Source: Micromonospora sp. KC723
Lineage (GTDB): Bacteria; Actinomycetota; Actinomycetes; Mycobacteriales; Micromonosporaceae
NCBI RefSeq assembly: GCF_004348595.1
Contig: NZ_SMKD01000002.1
Location: 62,001 to 126,000, forward strand
Direction: 5' to 3'
DNA: 64,000 bases
Part shown: piece by piece, positions 43,692-52,849 of the stretch
Layout: the number at the start of each line of letters is the position of its first letter
Numbering within the stretch: position 1 is the stretch's first letter
The notes under the pieces: model-generated
What the model saw: only the letters and a program-made list of their open reading frames with translations
What the model was told of the DNA's origin: nothing
Database searches by the model: none
Position numbers and translations under genes: made by a program

Positions 43692-44752
43692 TCGAGATCC
43701 TCACCTCCGGTGTCGCGCTCGGCGTGCATGTGCCCGGCCTGCTGCTCGCCGACCGGCTCCGGGAGCGCGGCGTTCCGGCCGGGGTGTCGGTGCTGGAACG
43801 GTTGCTGCCGGCGCAGAAGCTCGCCACCACCGCCGCGATGAAGTGGGCGTTCCACCGGGAGTTCCGGTTCGCGCTGGCCGGGCAGCGGATCGGGTCCAAC
43901 CCGGCGAGCGCCTCATCGGAGCAGGCCGTGCTTGATCTGCTCGACCGGTGGCGCTCCGACGGGATCCGTCGCTTCGTGGCCTTCTCCGGCTTCTGGCTAC
44001 CGCTCCTCGAACGCTACGCCGCCGGTGGCGACGACGAGCTGCGGGTCGACGTCTGCCACGTCGACTCGGTCTCCTCGCCGTCGTTCGACAAGGCGGGGCC
44101 GACCTCGCTCGACGTCCGCCACGTGTGGCTCGCCGACGCCGAGCGACAGGCACTGCCGTGGACCATTCCGGTCACCCCGCGCCCGCCCGTGCCCTGGCCG
44201 GAACGGGCCCGACGGCTGCTCGTGCACGGCGGCGGCTGGGGCATGGGCACCTACCGGGAACGCGCCGCCGCGCTGCGGGCCCGCACCTTCCCGCTCGACG
44301 TCGTCGCGTACGAGCCGCGCGACCTCTCTGCCGACGACGGGGTGCGCTACTTCATGACCGACCCGGACTGGCATCCCTGGTGCGACGACGGCTACCCGCC
44401 GTTCGGTCGGGTACGGCCCGGCGCACCGGTGGACTACCGGCGCGGCATCGGCTACCACGGCTCCTTCGACCTCACCCGGAACGTCGTGGCGATGGTCAGC
44501 AAGCCCGGCGGTGGAACGCTGCTCGACTCTCTCTGGTCGGCCACGCCCATGGTGCTGCTCGAACCGTTCGGCGAACACGAACGCCGCAACGCCGAACTCT
44601 GGCAGTCCCTGGGCTTCGGCATCTCGTTCGAGCGGTGGCAGAAGTCCGGATTCGACGTGGACACTCTGGAGGGCCTGCACCACGCCCTGCTCCGCGCGGC
44701 TCCGGACGTGCCGGACTACCCGGCAGCGCTGGCGGCGGAGGTGAGCCGGTGA
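43688..44752 (+). CDS. GT-B glycosyltransferase (MurG/GT28-like)
   Basis: 354 residues from ATG 43688 (ATGA overlap). The C-terminal half carries the GT28-type sugar-nucleotide site: MVSKPGGGTLLDSLWSATPM, then VLLEPFGEHERRNAELWQSL. The N-terminal half starts MIEILTSGVALGVHVPGLLL and lacks the usual GGTxGH loop; LLVHGGGWGMGTYRERA opens the second domain. It would transfer a sugar (probably from a nucleotide donor) to the operon's intermediate; acceptor and donor are unknown. A related family of glycosyltransferase-like proteins in small clusters has no defined activity, so a non-glycosyl role cannot be ruled out. Confidence 0.8.
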   Translation: MIEILTSGVALGVHVPGLLLADRLRERGVPAGVSVLERLLPAQKLATTAAMKWAFHREFRFALAGQRIGSNPASASSEQAVLDLLDRWRSDGIRRFVAFSGFWLPLLERYAAGGDDELRVDVCHVDSVSSPSFDKAGPTSLDVRHVWLADAERQALPWTIPVTPRPPVPWPERARRLLVHGGGWGMGTYRERAAALRARTFPLDVVAYEPRDLSADDGVRYFMTDPDWHPWCDDGYPPFGRVRPGAPVDYRRGIGYHGSFDLTRNVVAMVSKPGGGTLLDSLWSATPMVLLEPFGEHERRNAELWQSLGFGISFERWQKSGFDVDTLEGLHHALLRAAPDVPDYPAALAAEVSR

Positions 44753-46071
44753 GCGGGCCGGGAACCTGGCCCGCCTCGCTCTGGCAGCGCTTCGCGCTGA
44801 CCCTCGACCGAGCGCGACCGGGCGCGACCCTCGGCCCCGGGTTCACGATGAACACGGTCCTGCGGGTGCGCGGACTGCTACAGCTGACCGTGCTCGCCGC
44901 CGCCGTGGACGAACTGGTACGCCGGCACGACGTGCTGCGTACCCGACTGGCCCTGGACGGCGCCGAACCGCTCCAGGTCGTGGCGCCCCGGGTGACCGGT
45001 CTGCTCGAAATCCTGGACGGCCCCGACGTGCCCGCGCCGGACGGCTGGACCCACGCGCCGGTGGCCTCCGACCGGCCCACGCCACTGCGCGTCCGGGTGG
45101 CCCGGGTGGCCGACGACGAGCACGTCCTCGCCCTGCACCTGCACCATCTGATGGCGGATCCGGTCACCCTCTGGACCGTGGTGGACGAACTCGCCGCCCT
45201 CTACGGCGCGGCGCTCGGGGGCACCCCGCCACCGGCACCGGGCGCCTCCTACGGCCAGTACGCGTCTTCCGAGGCGGACCAGGTCCGGTCCGGCTGGCCC
45301 GCCGCCCACAACTATTGGAGCCGGACGGTGGGCGCCGCCCGGTTCGCCACAGTCCGCGACGGCGAGCGCAGTGCGCCCTTCGCCTACCGCGCCACCTGCC
45401 TCGGGCCCGCGGACACGGCTAACGTCGAGTCGCTGTCCAGGAGAAACCGGAGCACCCCGTTCGTGACGCTGCTCGCCGCGACCGCCTGCGCGATGGCGCC
45501 CCACCTCGGTGCCGGCGACACCCTGCTGATCAACACCCTGTTCGCCAAGCGGGACCGCCCGCAGTGGCAACGCAGCCTCGGGCCCTGCATCGTGCCCGCC
45601 TACCTGCCGCTGCCCCGGCCGCCGGCCCGGCTCGACGGTGAATACGTCCGCCGGGTACGCGACGTCGTGCTCGGTTGCCAGCGGCACGTCCGGTTCCCGA
45701 TCGAGTCGGTGGACGCGATGCACCCCCACCTCACCGACTCGGTGTCGGTCATCCCGTTCTTCGAGTACCTGCCGAGAGGCTGGCCCGCCCCCGTCGCCTT
45801 CGGCCCCGCCACCGGCGTCGTCATCGCCGCCGCCGGCCCGGTGGACACCGGCCTGGCGGGGCCGCTTGGAATCCGGGTCCGCACGACCACCGACGCCTCG
45901 CTGGCCGGTCACCTCAGCGGCGACGGCGTCGGGTGGACCAGGGCCCGTAGCGACGACATCGTGCACAACCTGGCGGTACAGATCCGGCACGCAGCCGGCG
46001 AGGCCCCGGAGGATACCGGCGGGGACCGCGCACGACTCGGCGGGCGCGGGGCCGCTGGCTACGCCCGATAG
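44749..46071 (+). CDS. Free-standing condensation-domain protein
   Basis: 440 residues from GTG 44749 (GTGA overlap). NRPS condensation fold: the early motif LVRRHDVLRTRLALDG (C2-like) and the active-site H132-H133-L-M-A-D137 in LHLHHLMADPVTLW, where proline replaces the usual glycine after the aspartate. A second-half solvent channel region is RNRSTPFVTLLAATACAMAP. There is no fused A or PCP domain. Its likely job is to transfer the acyl or aminoacyl group from the discrete carrier protein onto an amine or hydroxyl of the core, in place of the BtrH acyltransferase in butirosin. Last gene of the coupled row. Confidence 0.88.
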   Translation: MSGPGTWPASLWQRFALTLDRARPGATLGPGFTMNTVLRVRGLLQLTVLAAAVDELVRRHDVLRTRLALDGAEPLQVVAPRVTGLLEILDGPDVPAPDGWTHAPVASDRPTPLRVRVARVADDEHVLALHLHHLMADPVTLWTVVDELAALYGAALGGTPPPAPGASYGQYASSEADQVRSGWPAAHNYWSRTVGAARFATVRDGERSAPFAYRATCLGPADTANVESLSRRNRSTPFVTLLAATACAMAPHLGAGDTLLINTLFAKRDRPQWQRSLGPCIVPAYLPLPRPPARLDGEYVRRVRDVVLGCQRHVRFPIESVDAMHPHLTDSVSVIPFFEYLPRGWPAPVAFGPATGVVIAAAGPVDTGLAGPLGIRVRTTTDASLAGHLSGDGVGWTRARSDDIVHNLAVQIRHAAGEAPEDTGGDRARLGGRGAAGYAR

Positions 46072-46083
46072 CCCTCGGCGACC

Positions 46084-46438
46084 ATGTGCCGCGCCAGCGA
46101 CCGCGGCGAGGCCGGCGCCCGCGACCTTGACCTGTGGTTGTCCATGGAGAATTCGTCGTTGGTCGTCGACCGGATGCCGGGTCTGGCCGCCTACCCGAGG
46201 CAGAGCGGTCCGCCCCGCCTCTTCGTGCTGCTGCCGGGGCAGATCGGCTGCTACCGGGCGACCTTCCGGTTCACCTTTACTACCTGCGCGTGCAATCCGA
46301 GTTGGTACTACGAGGACTGGCTGATTCTCGGCCAACGGCCAGGTGCGAAGCGACGGGTTCATCTCGCGTAAGCCCGACCATCACGTCGACCACCGCGTCC
46401 ACCTCTACGGCGGGCCGAGACGGCCACGCCAGCGGTAG
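46084..46438 (+). pseudogene. Frameshifted hypothetical protein at the operon's 3' side
   Basis: ATG 46084 lies 12 bases after the condensation gene. One frame gives PPRLFVLLPGQIGCYRATFR, then CNPSWYYEDWLIL. One base is missing near 46325, and the next frame continues SANGQVRSDGFISRKPDHHV and DHRVHLYGGPRRPRQR to a stop at 46436-46438. Joined, this is about 119 residues with a conserved-looking core, and I do not recognise it. Whether it belongs to the operon is unclear: composition is similar but this is the first gap between stop and start and the first frameshift. Confidence 0.55.
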
Positions 46439-46700
46439 TTGCCACCGACAAGCCCCGCCGGCGACCAGTCGTCGGTAACCGGACGACTCACGTAGGGTGA
46501 CGAGCCGCAGAGAAACGGCGCGCGTTCTCCGCGCGGGTGGGCGCGCCCAACCAGCTGGCACCAAGTCGGCATTGCAGCCAACCGCCCATGATCCGTGGCA
46601 CCTGAGGGCGGATTCAGCTCCGCAGCGCTTGCGTCGGCACGCCGGAGCCGCTCGTGTGGATCACGTGGTTTGATCGAGACGTCGATCCGAAGGGGGCATA

Positions 46701-47237
46701 GTGGGACGCAGAGCTATCATCTTCCACGGGACCGGCGGCAACCCGGACATATGCTGGTACCCCTGGCTGGCGGGGCGGCTCGCGGCCCGGGGATACGCCG
46801 TCGAGGTGCCGCACCACCCCGGCATCAACGTCGAGCCGATCGCCACGTTCCTGCCGAAGGTGCTGAACAGGCACAGCTTCGACAAGGACACGGTGCTCGT
46901 GGGCCATTCCGGCGGCGCGGCCCTCCTGCTCGCGCTCCTGCAGCACGTGGACGTAACCGTCGCCCAGGCATTCCTGGTTGCCGGCTACTGCACCCGACCC
47001 AACACCGACGAGGAACCAGTCCTCCAACAGGGCTACGACTGGACCGCGATCCGCTCGCACGTGCGGGACATCTACTTCATCAACTCCCCCAAGGATCCGT
47101 ACGGCTGCGACGACCGACAGGGACGCGCCATGTTCGAGCGGCTCGGCGGCACCCAGATCGTGCGCGACGACGGGCACTTCGGCGACCACAACCAACCGTA
47201 CGAGCGGTTCGAACTGCTCGACCGGCTCATCCCCTGA
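46701..47237 (+). CDS. Alpha/beta hydrolase (RBBP9/YdeN family)
   Basis: 178 residues from GTG 46701 after GAAGGGGG. Compact serine hydrolase: first strand AIIFHGTGGNPDICWYPWLA, nucleophile S70 in VLVGHSGGAALLLAL, acid near D132 in NSPKDPYGCDD and histidine H159 in DDGHFGDHNQ. The length and HGTGGN oxyanion motif fit the RBBP9/YdeN-like group of small esterases. Downstream it is joined to a truncated questin-oxidase-like sequence. Substrate unknown. Confidence 0.88.
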   Translation: MGRRAIIFHGTGGNPDICWYPWLAGRLAARGYAVEVPHHPGINVEPIATFLPKVLNRHSFDKDTVLVGHSGGAALLLALLQHVDVTVAQAFLVAGYCTRPNTDEEPVLQQGYDWTAIRSHVRDIYFINSPKDPYGCDDRQGRAMFERLGGTQIVRDDGHFGDHNQPYERFELLDRLIP

Positions 47238-48259
47238 CGCCGCCAGCGCGACGGCACTGGCTCGACTACTTCGCCCGCGAGGTGGCCGATGAGCCCTGGC
47301 GGCAGGTGCTTGCCCGATGGTGGCCCCGACTGCTGCCCGGCATCGCCGCCGGCGCCACCCACGGCGTGATCCGGGTCGGCCACGCGGTGCGCGCACTGCT
47401 GGACCAGGAAACCGCACCGCGCGTCATCGAACTCGGCCACGGGCTGGCCTACTGGGCAGCCCGCTGGCAGCCCCTCGCGTCGCCCGGCACCGGGCCGTAC
47501 CTGGCCACCGATCCACGAACCGCGCTCGACGCGGTGCCGCGCGTACCTGAGCAGCGCTTCGGCATCCGGGCCCGCCTCGCCCAACTCGCCGACCTACCCG
47601 GCTGGCCAGCTGTGGCCGGCGCGGTCTCGCGCGGCGGAGAACACGCCGGGGAGATTGCCGCGGATGAGGACGCCGTGCTGGCCCGCCTGGCCGGCATCGT
47701 GCACGCGGCGGTTGTCCGGCACGGCACCCACGGGTACGCCAATCCGGTCATGCTGGTGCACGCCGCCACCGCGCCGAACGCCATCCTGCGCACCCTGCCC
47801 GCCCTGCCCGGGACGCTCTGGGCGGCCAGCCTCGCCGCCACCTGGGCCGCCACGGCAGCGGTCACCGCCGCGTACGCTCCGGCGACCGGACGCCCCGCTC
47901 CGCCGGCCGCACCCGATGTGGATCCCGCCGAGGTCATGCGGCACGCGGTGGACTCCGCCGGACCGCACACCATCAAGTTCGCCGACGCCGCGCTCGACGC
48001 GTTCGCCAGCACCGGCGACACCGCCCTCCTCGCCACCTCGCTACGACCGAACAGACCGGCCGTTGGTGAACACCCGCCCACCCTGCACGATGCCCTGACC
48101 CGATCATCCCGTTCGGTCCCGTGGGACGTCGAGCAGACAGAGACACCCAGCCCGCCAGCGAAGATGGCGAGCAGACACCAACGCCCCGCTGAGGACATCC
48201 GCTCATCGGCCCGACCGCCCGCCAGTCCCGGCTCCGACGTCACCTTCAGTGACGAGTGA
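47238..48259 (+). pseudogene. Questin oxidase-like protein, 5'-truncated
   Basis: Directly after the hydrolase stop an open frame reads RHWLDYFAREVADEPWRQVL, RLLPGIAAGATHGVIRVGHA and ELGHGLAYWAARWQPL. These match the middle of actinobacterial questin oxidase-like (DUF4243) proteins. The first 60-80 residues of the family are missing and no start codon with a ribosome binding site is found. HTIKFADAALDAF near the end is also family-like, but the final 70 residues (polar, Pro/Arg/Ser-rich) are probably read-through. The fragment likely arrived by deletion fusing it to the hydrolase. Confidence 0.65.
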
Positions 48260-48388
48260 TTCGCGGCATGAGCGGACGTTGATCGCTGCTTGATCTTGTG
48301 GGCGGGCCGGCTGTCAGCAGGCGGTTCGGCGCTAGCGGCCCGCCGCTGGCTGCCGTTCGTGCGTGACAGCGGGCAATACGATGGAGGG

Positions 48389-48889
48389 GTGACCGAGTCA
48401 GACCTACGCCCTGCCAAGAAGCCGTGGTTGCCGCCCCGTTGGTTCATTCGGCTGTTCTGGTCGGCTCATCGGGGCGTGTTGCGGCGTTCCGGCGGCCGGG
48501 TCGGACTGTCGCGTCCGCGCGGCAGCCGGTACGGGATGCTGCGCCTGACCACCGTCGGGCGTCGCACCGGCCAGCAGCGCAGCGTGATCCTCGGGTACTT
48601 CGAGGACGGCGCGAATCTGGTCTCGCTGGCCATGAACGGGTGGGGGGAGCCCGAGCCGGCCTGGTGGCTCAATCTGCAGGCGCACCCGGACGCGACCGTT
48701 GACCTGGTCGACGGGACGCGACCGGTGCGCGCTCATGCTGCGACGGGCGACGAACGGTCGCGGCTGTGGGCCCGTTGGCGTGAGATCGACAAGAACCTGG
48801 ATGGCTACGCCGCGCGGCGGTCGTCCGAGACTGCGGTGGTGGTCCTGGTGCCACGGCCCGGCACATCTGAGGCGTCACGGGGCACCTGA
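48389..48889 (+). CDS. F420-dependent (DDN-type) oxidoreductase / nitroreductase family deazaflavin protein
   Basis: 166 residues from GTG 48389 after GGAGGG. The sequence has the split beta-barrel signature of the deazaflavin-dependent nitroreductase family: GMLRLTTVGRRTGQQRSVIL, then GEPEPAWWLNLQAHPDATVD. These are the family's F420-contacting and core residues (WWLNLxAxPxA). It probably uses coenzyme F420H2 for reduction of quinones or nitro compounds. No F420 biosynthesis gene is nearby. An independent gene on the plus strand. Confidence 0.85.
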   Translation: MTESDLRPAKKPWLPPRWFIRLFWSAHRGVLRRSGGRVGLSRPRGSRYGMLRLTTVGRRTGQQRSVILGYFEDGANLVSLAMNGWGEPEPAWWLNLQAHPDATVDLVDGTRPVRAHAATGDERSRLWARWREIDKNLDGYAARRSSETAVVVLVPRPGTSEASRGT

Positions 48890-49286
48890 TCGACTAGTTC
48901 TGCTGGATGGGCTGATCAATCACGTGTTCATGGACTGCGACTGTCGAGCCGAGGCCGACCGTAACGCCAGGTGACGAGCTGGTTGCGGCAGATCAGGATT
49001 TCGCGGCACGTCAAGGTTTCACCGCTTCGCCGCATCAGCCCTAGCACCTGGTAGGCAGGGGCCACCACCCGTACGAGCCAATACTTCGCATGCCAGAATC
49101 CATGACGATTCGCCGTGCCGTCCCGACATCACGAATCTGGCGAGCTGGTAACTCGTGCGAAGTGTGACGTCTCCGCTCGTCAACGAGAGCCCTAGAAGCG
49201 GCATGAGAGCGCGTCGACTGGCGGAGCGGCGTCCCTGTGCCGGTACGCCTTCCGGTGACGCGCCTCTGGCTCGGGTGCCTGTCATG
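48890..49286. other. 397-base stretch without a supported gene
   Basis: Short frames on both strands are shadow-like. I see no repeat, RNA or family signature. It lies between convergent genes. Confidence 0.4.
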
Positions 49287-49994
49287 TCAGTCTTCCTGGA
49301 CGTATGCCACCGCGATCTCGGATTGCACGGTCCAGCCGAGGGCGCGGTACAGGCGGCGTCCGTCTTCGGTGGCGACGAGGATGCCGGTAGCCACTCCGCT
49401 GCGCGCGGCATGGTCGCTCAGCGCCCGCATGACGGTGGTGCCGAGTCCCCGGCGCCGGTGCGCCGGCGAGGTTTCCACCTGGTCGATGACGCCGCACTCG
49501 CCGGCAGGTGCCAGGCGCCCGGAGGCAGCCGCGGTTCCGGTAGCGTCGACGACTGTCGCAACGACGACCTCGCCGTCCGTCGTAACGCTGGTCTCGTACG
49601 GACTCGGGGGCTCGTCAGCACCTACCGTGAACTGGGCGGTCATCAGGTAGCCGCTGCTTTCCATGGTCCAGTCTGTGGACAGAGCACTACGCAGATCGGT
49701 AGCGCATCCACTGACCTTGATCCAGGTTCCAGGTGCGGTGACCTGCCGGTCGAGGGCCTCAAGCAGGTCGGTGTCCCAGGTGTGAAGCACGTACCGGACT
49801 CGATGCCCGCGTCTGCCCACATCGGCTCGGAAGCCACCCGGGACTGTAACGGGAACGGGCACACCACGGGAGACGGCCCAGCCACGACCCCATGCCATGA
49901 CCAGTTCAGGCAGGGCGATCTGGGCACTGTGGGTAAGCGTCGGAGACGTTCTTGGGGTATCCAGGAGCGTCGAGGTGTCGGTTTCGTCAATCAT
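49287..49994 (-). CDS. GNAT family N-acetyltransferase with N-terminal extension
   Basis: 235 residues from ATG 49994 (MIDETDTSTL); an ATG three codons upstream is possible. The first 120 residues form a separate region that does not resemble GNAT (PELVMAWGRGWAVSRGVPVP). The C-terminal half has the GNAT core: CGVIDQVETSPAHRRRGLGT with the R-R-R-G-L-G acetyl-CoA loop and a closing GRRLYRALGWTVQSE. The pattern is that of a tandem or extended GNAT in which only the second domain binds acetyl-CoA. Acceptor unknown. Confidence 0.85.
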   Translation of the reverse strand: MIDETDTSTLLDTPRTSPTLTHSAQIALPELVMAWGRGWAVSRGVPVPVTVPGGFRADVGRRGHRVRYVLHTWDTDLLEALDRQVTAPGTWIKVSGCATDLRSALSTDWTMESSGYLMTAQFTVGADEPPSPYETSVTTDGEVVVATVVDATGTAAASGRLAPAGECGVIDQVETSPAHRRRGLGTTVMRALSDHAARSGVATGILVATEDGRRLYRALGWTVQSEIAVAYVQED

Positions 49995-50351
49995 CACCAG
50001 CATTATTGCAAGTAATGTGCAATATGACCACGGACGGGTCGGGCATCACGGAGGGTTCCGACGCGTTCTTGTCCCGCGCACTGTCATCGACACGATCGCG
50101 CGCTGGGCTCTGCCGTCCTCGGTCACGTACTGTGACGCCTTCTCATCGGCTACTTGTTTCATTGACCTGCGACCGTGGCCACAACCGGGCGCAGGGTTCT
50201 GCCATGCTTGGCCACGTACTGAGATGCCTGGTCGGCGGCAGATCCGTGCGTCCCTCGCCGTCACCTGGCTGAACCTTCAAGCCGGTGGCCTTCGAGCGCT
50301 CCACAGGCCCGCGTAGCACCGGACAGCGCGAGAACCCCGAGTCCCGACCTG
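49995..50351. other. 357-base stretch without a supported gene
   Basis: An AT-richer start (TTATTGCAAGTAATGTGCAA) lies just before the GNAT gene and suits its promoter. The rest has shadow frames only. No repeat or RNA is recognised. Confidence 0.4.
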
Positions 50352-50846
50352 TTACCGGCCGGTGGCACCGTCGACAAGCTCGCGCAGGATGTCGGCGTGA
50401 CCGGCATGCCGGACAGTCTCGCTCGTCATGTGGGCGAGCACCCAGCGAAGCGTACGAGGTGCGTCGCCGACCGGCTGCGCGGTGAGAACGTCCGGGCCAG
50501 CGGCCGCGATGATGTGGGCGTCGCTGTCGGCGATCGCAGCCCGGTAGCCTGCGATGATCTGGTCCGGAGACCGGTCCGGCGCGACCACCATGTCGAAGTC
50601 GACGTCGGCGTAGCGCGGGTCGCCAGCGAGCGTGTAGCCGAACCAACACCTTTCGGCGTCGGCCAGGTGCTGGACCAGGCCCAGCAGTGTGGTGTCGGAG
50701 ACGACCAAGCGGCGCCGCAGCTGTTCCTCGTTCAGCCCGGCGACCTTCTTCAGCACGCATGATCGAGCGAAGGACAAGAAGGCGAGGGCGATGTCGAGCT
50801 CGCCACCGTCGTTACGCGGCACGGCTTCGCGTTGGGATTCGATCAT
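50352..50846 (-). CDS. DinB family (DUF664) protein
   Basis: 164 residues. DinB/YfiT four-helix bundle with the metal-binding histidine set: H62 in LLGLVQHLADAERCW, then HMTSETVRHAGHADILREL near the end. The family includes bacillithiol or mycothiol transferases (the actinobacterial members are often mycothiol-dependent) and many unassigned enzymes. It starts at ATG 50846 and stands alone. The exact reaction cannot be assigned. Confidence 0.88.
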   Translation of the reverse strand: MIESQREAVPRNDGGELDIALAFLSFARSCVLKKVAGLNEEQLRRRLVVSDTTLLGLVQHLADAERCWFGYTLAGDPRYADVDFDMVVAPDRSPDQIIAGYRAAIADSDAHIIAAAGPDVLTAQPVGDAPRTLRWVLAHMTSETVRHAGHADILRELVDGATGR

Positions 50847-51021
50847 GGCCCGACCTTACGCCGTTGCCATGGCGGAACGCAGGCCGTGGACGTCGTCCGA
50901 GCCGGCCCGGCCAGAGGTCCGCTCATTGGCATGTCCGGGTGTTGGCGGCCCGCGAAGCACCTACAGTGCGTGATGCACCCCGGCGCTGGGGCGCACGGTC
51001 GGCGGCATGACCGGATGCCCG

Positions 51022-51579
51022 CTACATGGCTGGGTCGGGGTGCAGGACCATGGCGAACGTCGTCCGGCGCCGCCGGCCACCCGTTCGCGTCCGCGCGGCG
51101 CTCAGCAGGTCGGTGATCGCGACGGCGAGCTCGCGCGACTCGGCGGGGGTGACCCAGATCGGGACCTGCTGGTAAACGACACCATCGCGGGTGGGGGCGG
51201 CGCCGGTGGTCCGCAGGTACTGCTCGAATCCGGCGACCAGCGCGCCGACGAACGCCGCGAAGTAGCGCTGGTGGTCGGCGGGGGTGGCGGCGTCGAAGTC
51301 GCGGGGGCCGAGGGTGACCGCGGAATCCACCGCCGTGTACGTGCGCTGCGTGCCGCCGCGTACCCGCTCCTCGCGTGTCACCCGCAGCACGCCCGCGTCC
51401 ATCAGGCGCCCGATGTGCCGGTAGAGCGACGCCAGCGGGATGTCGCTGAGTTCGGCGCTGAGCTGGCGTGCGGTCAGCTCGCGGTCCATGAGCGCATGCA
51501 CGATGCGCAGCCGTACCGGATGCAGCACGGTCTCCACGATTCCAGCGGCTGGTCGTGCCGGCTCGGCGTTGATTATCAC
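51022..51579 (-). CDS. ArsR-like winged helix regulator
   Basis: About 185 residues. The open frame begins at TTG 51606, but a GTG at 51579 (VIINAEPARPAAGIVETVLH) is a better start, leaving space for a promoter shared with the divergent hydrolase. The winged helix is VLHPVRLRIVHALMDRELTA, then LSDIPLASLYRHIGRLMDAG and a wing ending in TQRTYTAV. The C-terminal 100 residues form an effector domain common to HTH_20-like proteins. Two GATTATCA boxes (51573-51580 and 51609-51616) lie in the intergenic stretch and may be operators. Confidence 0.82.
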   Translation of the reverse strand: MIINAEPARPAAGIVETVLHPVRLRIVHALMDRELTARQLSAELSDIPLASLYRHIGRLMDAGVLRVTREERVRGGTQRTYTAVDSAVTLGPRDFDAATPADHQRYFAAFVGALVAGFEQYLRTTGAAPTRDGVVYQQVPIWVTPAESRELAVAITDLLSAARTRTGGRRRRTTFAMVLHPDPAM

Positions 51580-51639
51580 AATCGCGAATGTTAGCTTAGG
51601 TTCCAATGATTATCAGAAGTGAGAACGAAGGGTGGATCG

Positions 51640-52548
51640 TTGCGAGAGCAGATCGTCCAGATCCCGGCTGCGGGCGCCCTGTTGACCGGCACCTTCACCC
51701 GGCCCGACAGGGACGGCCGCCACCCGTCCGCGCTGCTCATCAACGGCTCCGGGCCAATCGACCGCGACTCCGCTATGCCCGGGATGGCTCTGGGACTGGG
51801 CCGGGCGCTCGCGGTGGCACTGGCCGACCACGGCTGTGCCTTGCTGCGCTACGACAAGCGGGGCGTGGGCGCCTCGGGCGGTGACTACCTGAACACCGGC
51901 TTCCACGACGAGTGCGGCGACGCCGCAGCCGCCCTCGCCGCGCTGCGTGCCCACCCCGCCGTGGATCCGGAGCGGGTCTTCGTCGTCGGGCACTCGACTG
52001 GAGCTGTGGTGGCGGCCAACCTCGTACGGGCCGCTCCACCTCCCGCCGGGTATGTGCTGCTCGCGGGTGCCGCGCAGCCTGGCGAACGCGTGATGGCCTG
52101 GCAGAGCGACCGAATCACGAGCACCCTGCCACGGGTGCTGCGGCCGTTGGGCCCGGTACTCGCGCGCCGACAGGCCCGCGAACGCGACCGGGTCCGCCGG
52201 TCCACCGCCGACTGGCACGACCGGATGCCACGCTCGCGCCTCACCGACCGATGGCTGCGCGAGTACATGGCCCACGACCCGGGCCCGGACCTGGCCACCA
52301 TCGACCGGCCGGTGCTGGCGATCACCGGCAGCAAGGACATCCAGGTCCACCCGGCCGACGTGACGCGCATCGGCCGGCTCGTGACCGGTCCGTTCGACGG
52401 CGAAGTGCCGACCGACCTCACCCACCTGCTACGCCGCGACTCCGGGCCGCCGGGACTGTGGCGGTACCGGAGTCAGCTCACCCGGCCGATAGACGGCTGG
52501 GTCACCGAACGCATCGCGGCATGGGCCCGGCTCCATCTCGCGAGCTGA
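51640..52548 (+). CDS. Alpha/beta hydrolase (esterase-like)
   Basis: About 302 residues from TTG 51640, which has GAAGGGTGG 4-11 bases upstream; GTG 51619 opens a slightly longer frame. Serine hydrolase of the esterase/dienelactone-like group: PSALLINGSGPIDRDSAM is the oxyanion strand, the nucleophile lies in VFVVGHSTGAVVAANL (about S119), the acid is in AITGSKDIQVHP and the histidine is in PTDLTHLLRR. It is divergent from the ArsR-like gene, the usual layout for a regulator and its hydrolase target. Substrate unknown. Confidence 0.88.
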   Translation: MREQIVQIPAAGALLTGTFTRPDRDGRHPSALLINGSGPIDRDSAMPGMALGLGRALAVALADHGCALLRYDKRGVGASGGDYLNTGFHDECGDAAAALAALRAHPAVDPERVFVVGHSTGAVVAANLVRAAPPPAGYVLLAGAAQPGERVMAWQSDRITSTLPRVLRPLGPVLARRQARERDRVRRSTADWHDRMPRSRLTDRWLREYMAHDPGPDLATIDRPVLAITGSKDIQVHPADVTRIGRLVTGPFDGEVPTDLTHLLRRDSGPPGLWRYRSQLTRPIDGWVTERIAAWARLHLAS

Positions 52549-52849
52549 CCGTCCTGCGCCCGCCATGCCGGCTGTCAGGCGGCGATTCACCGGACGTAGA
52601 CCGCACTCGGGGCGGTGTGCAGCTGCAGCCGTACCTTTCTCCGCACTCGGACCTGAACGCCGGCAGTGAGGTTGCTAGCACATCCGGCCATGATCAGGGC
52701 GTTGTCCACGCCCACCATAGTTATCCACAGCTCATCGCCGGGAGGTGGCGGGTGCGGTGGGTCGACGGCGAACCTGAGCAGGTCGGCGCCGCTGGGCTGC
52801 TGGTCACGGCTACGCGCAGGCGGAGCAGCTTCGGCCGCAGGCCACCGAC

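Noticed and set aside
44878-46362. 494-codon minus-strand open frame over the condensation gene
   Set aside because: Antisense shadow of a gene with conserved HHxxxD and good coupling to its operon.
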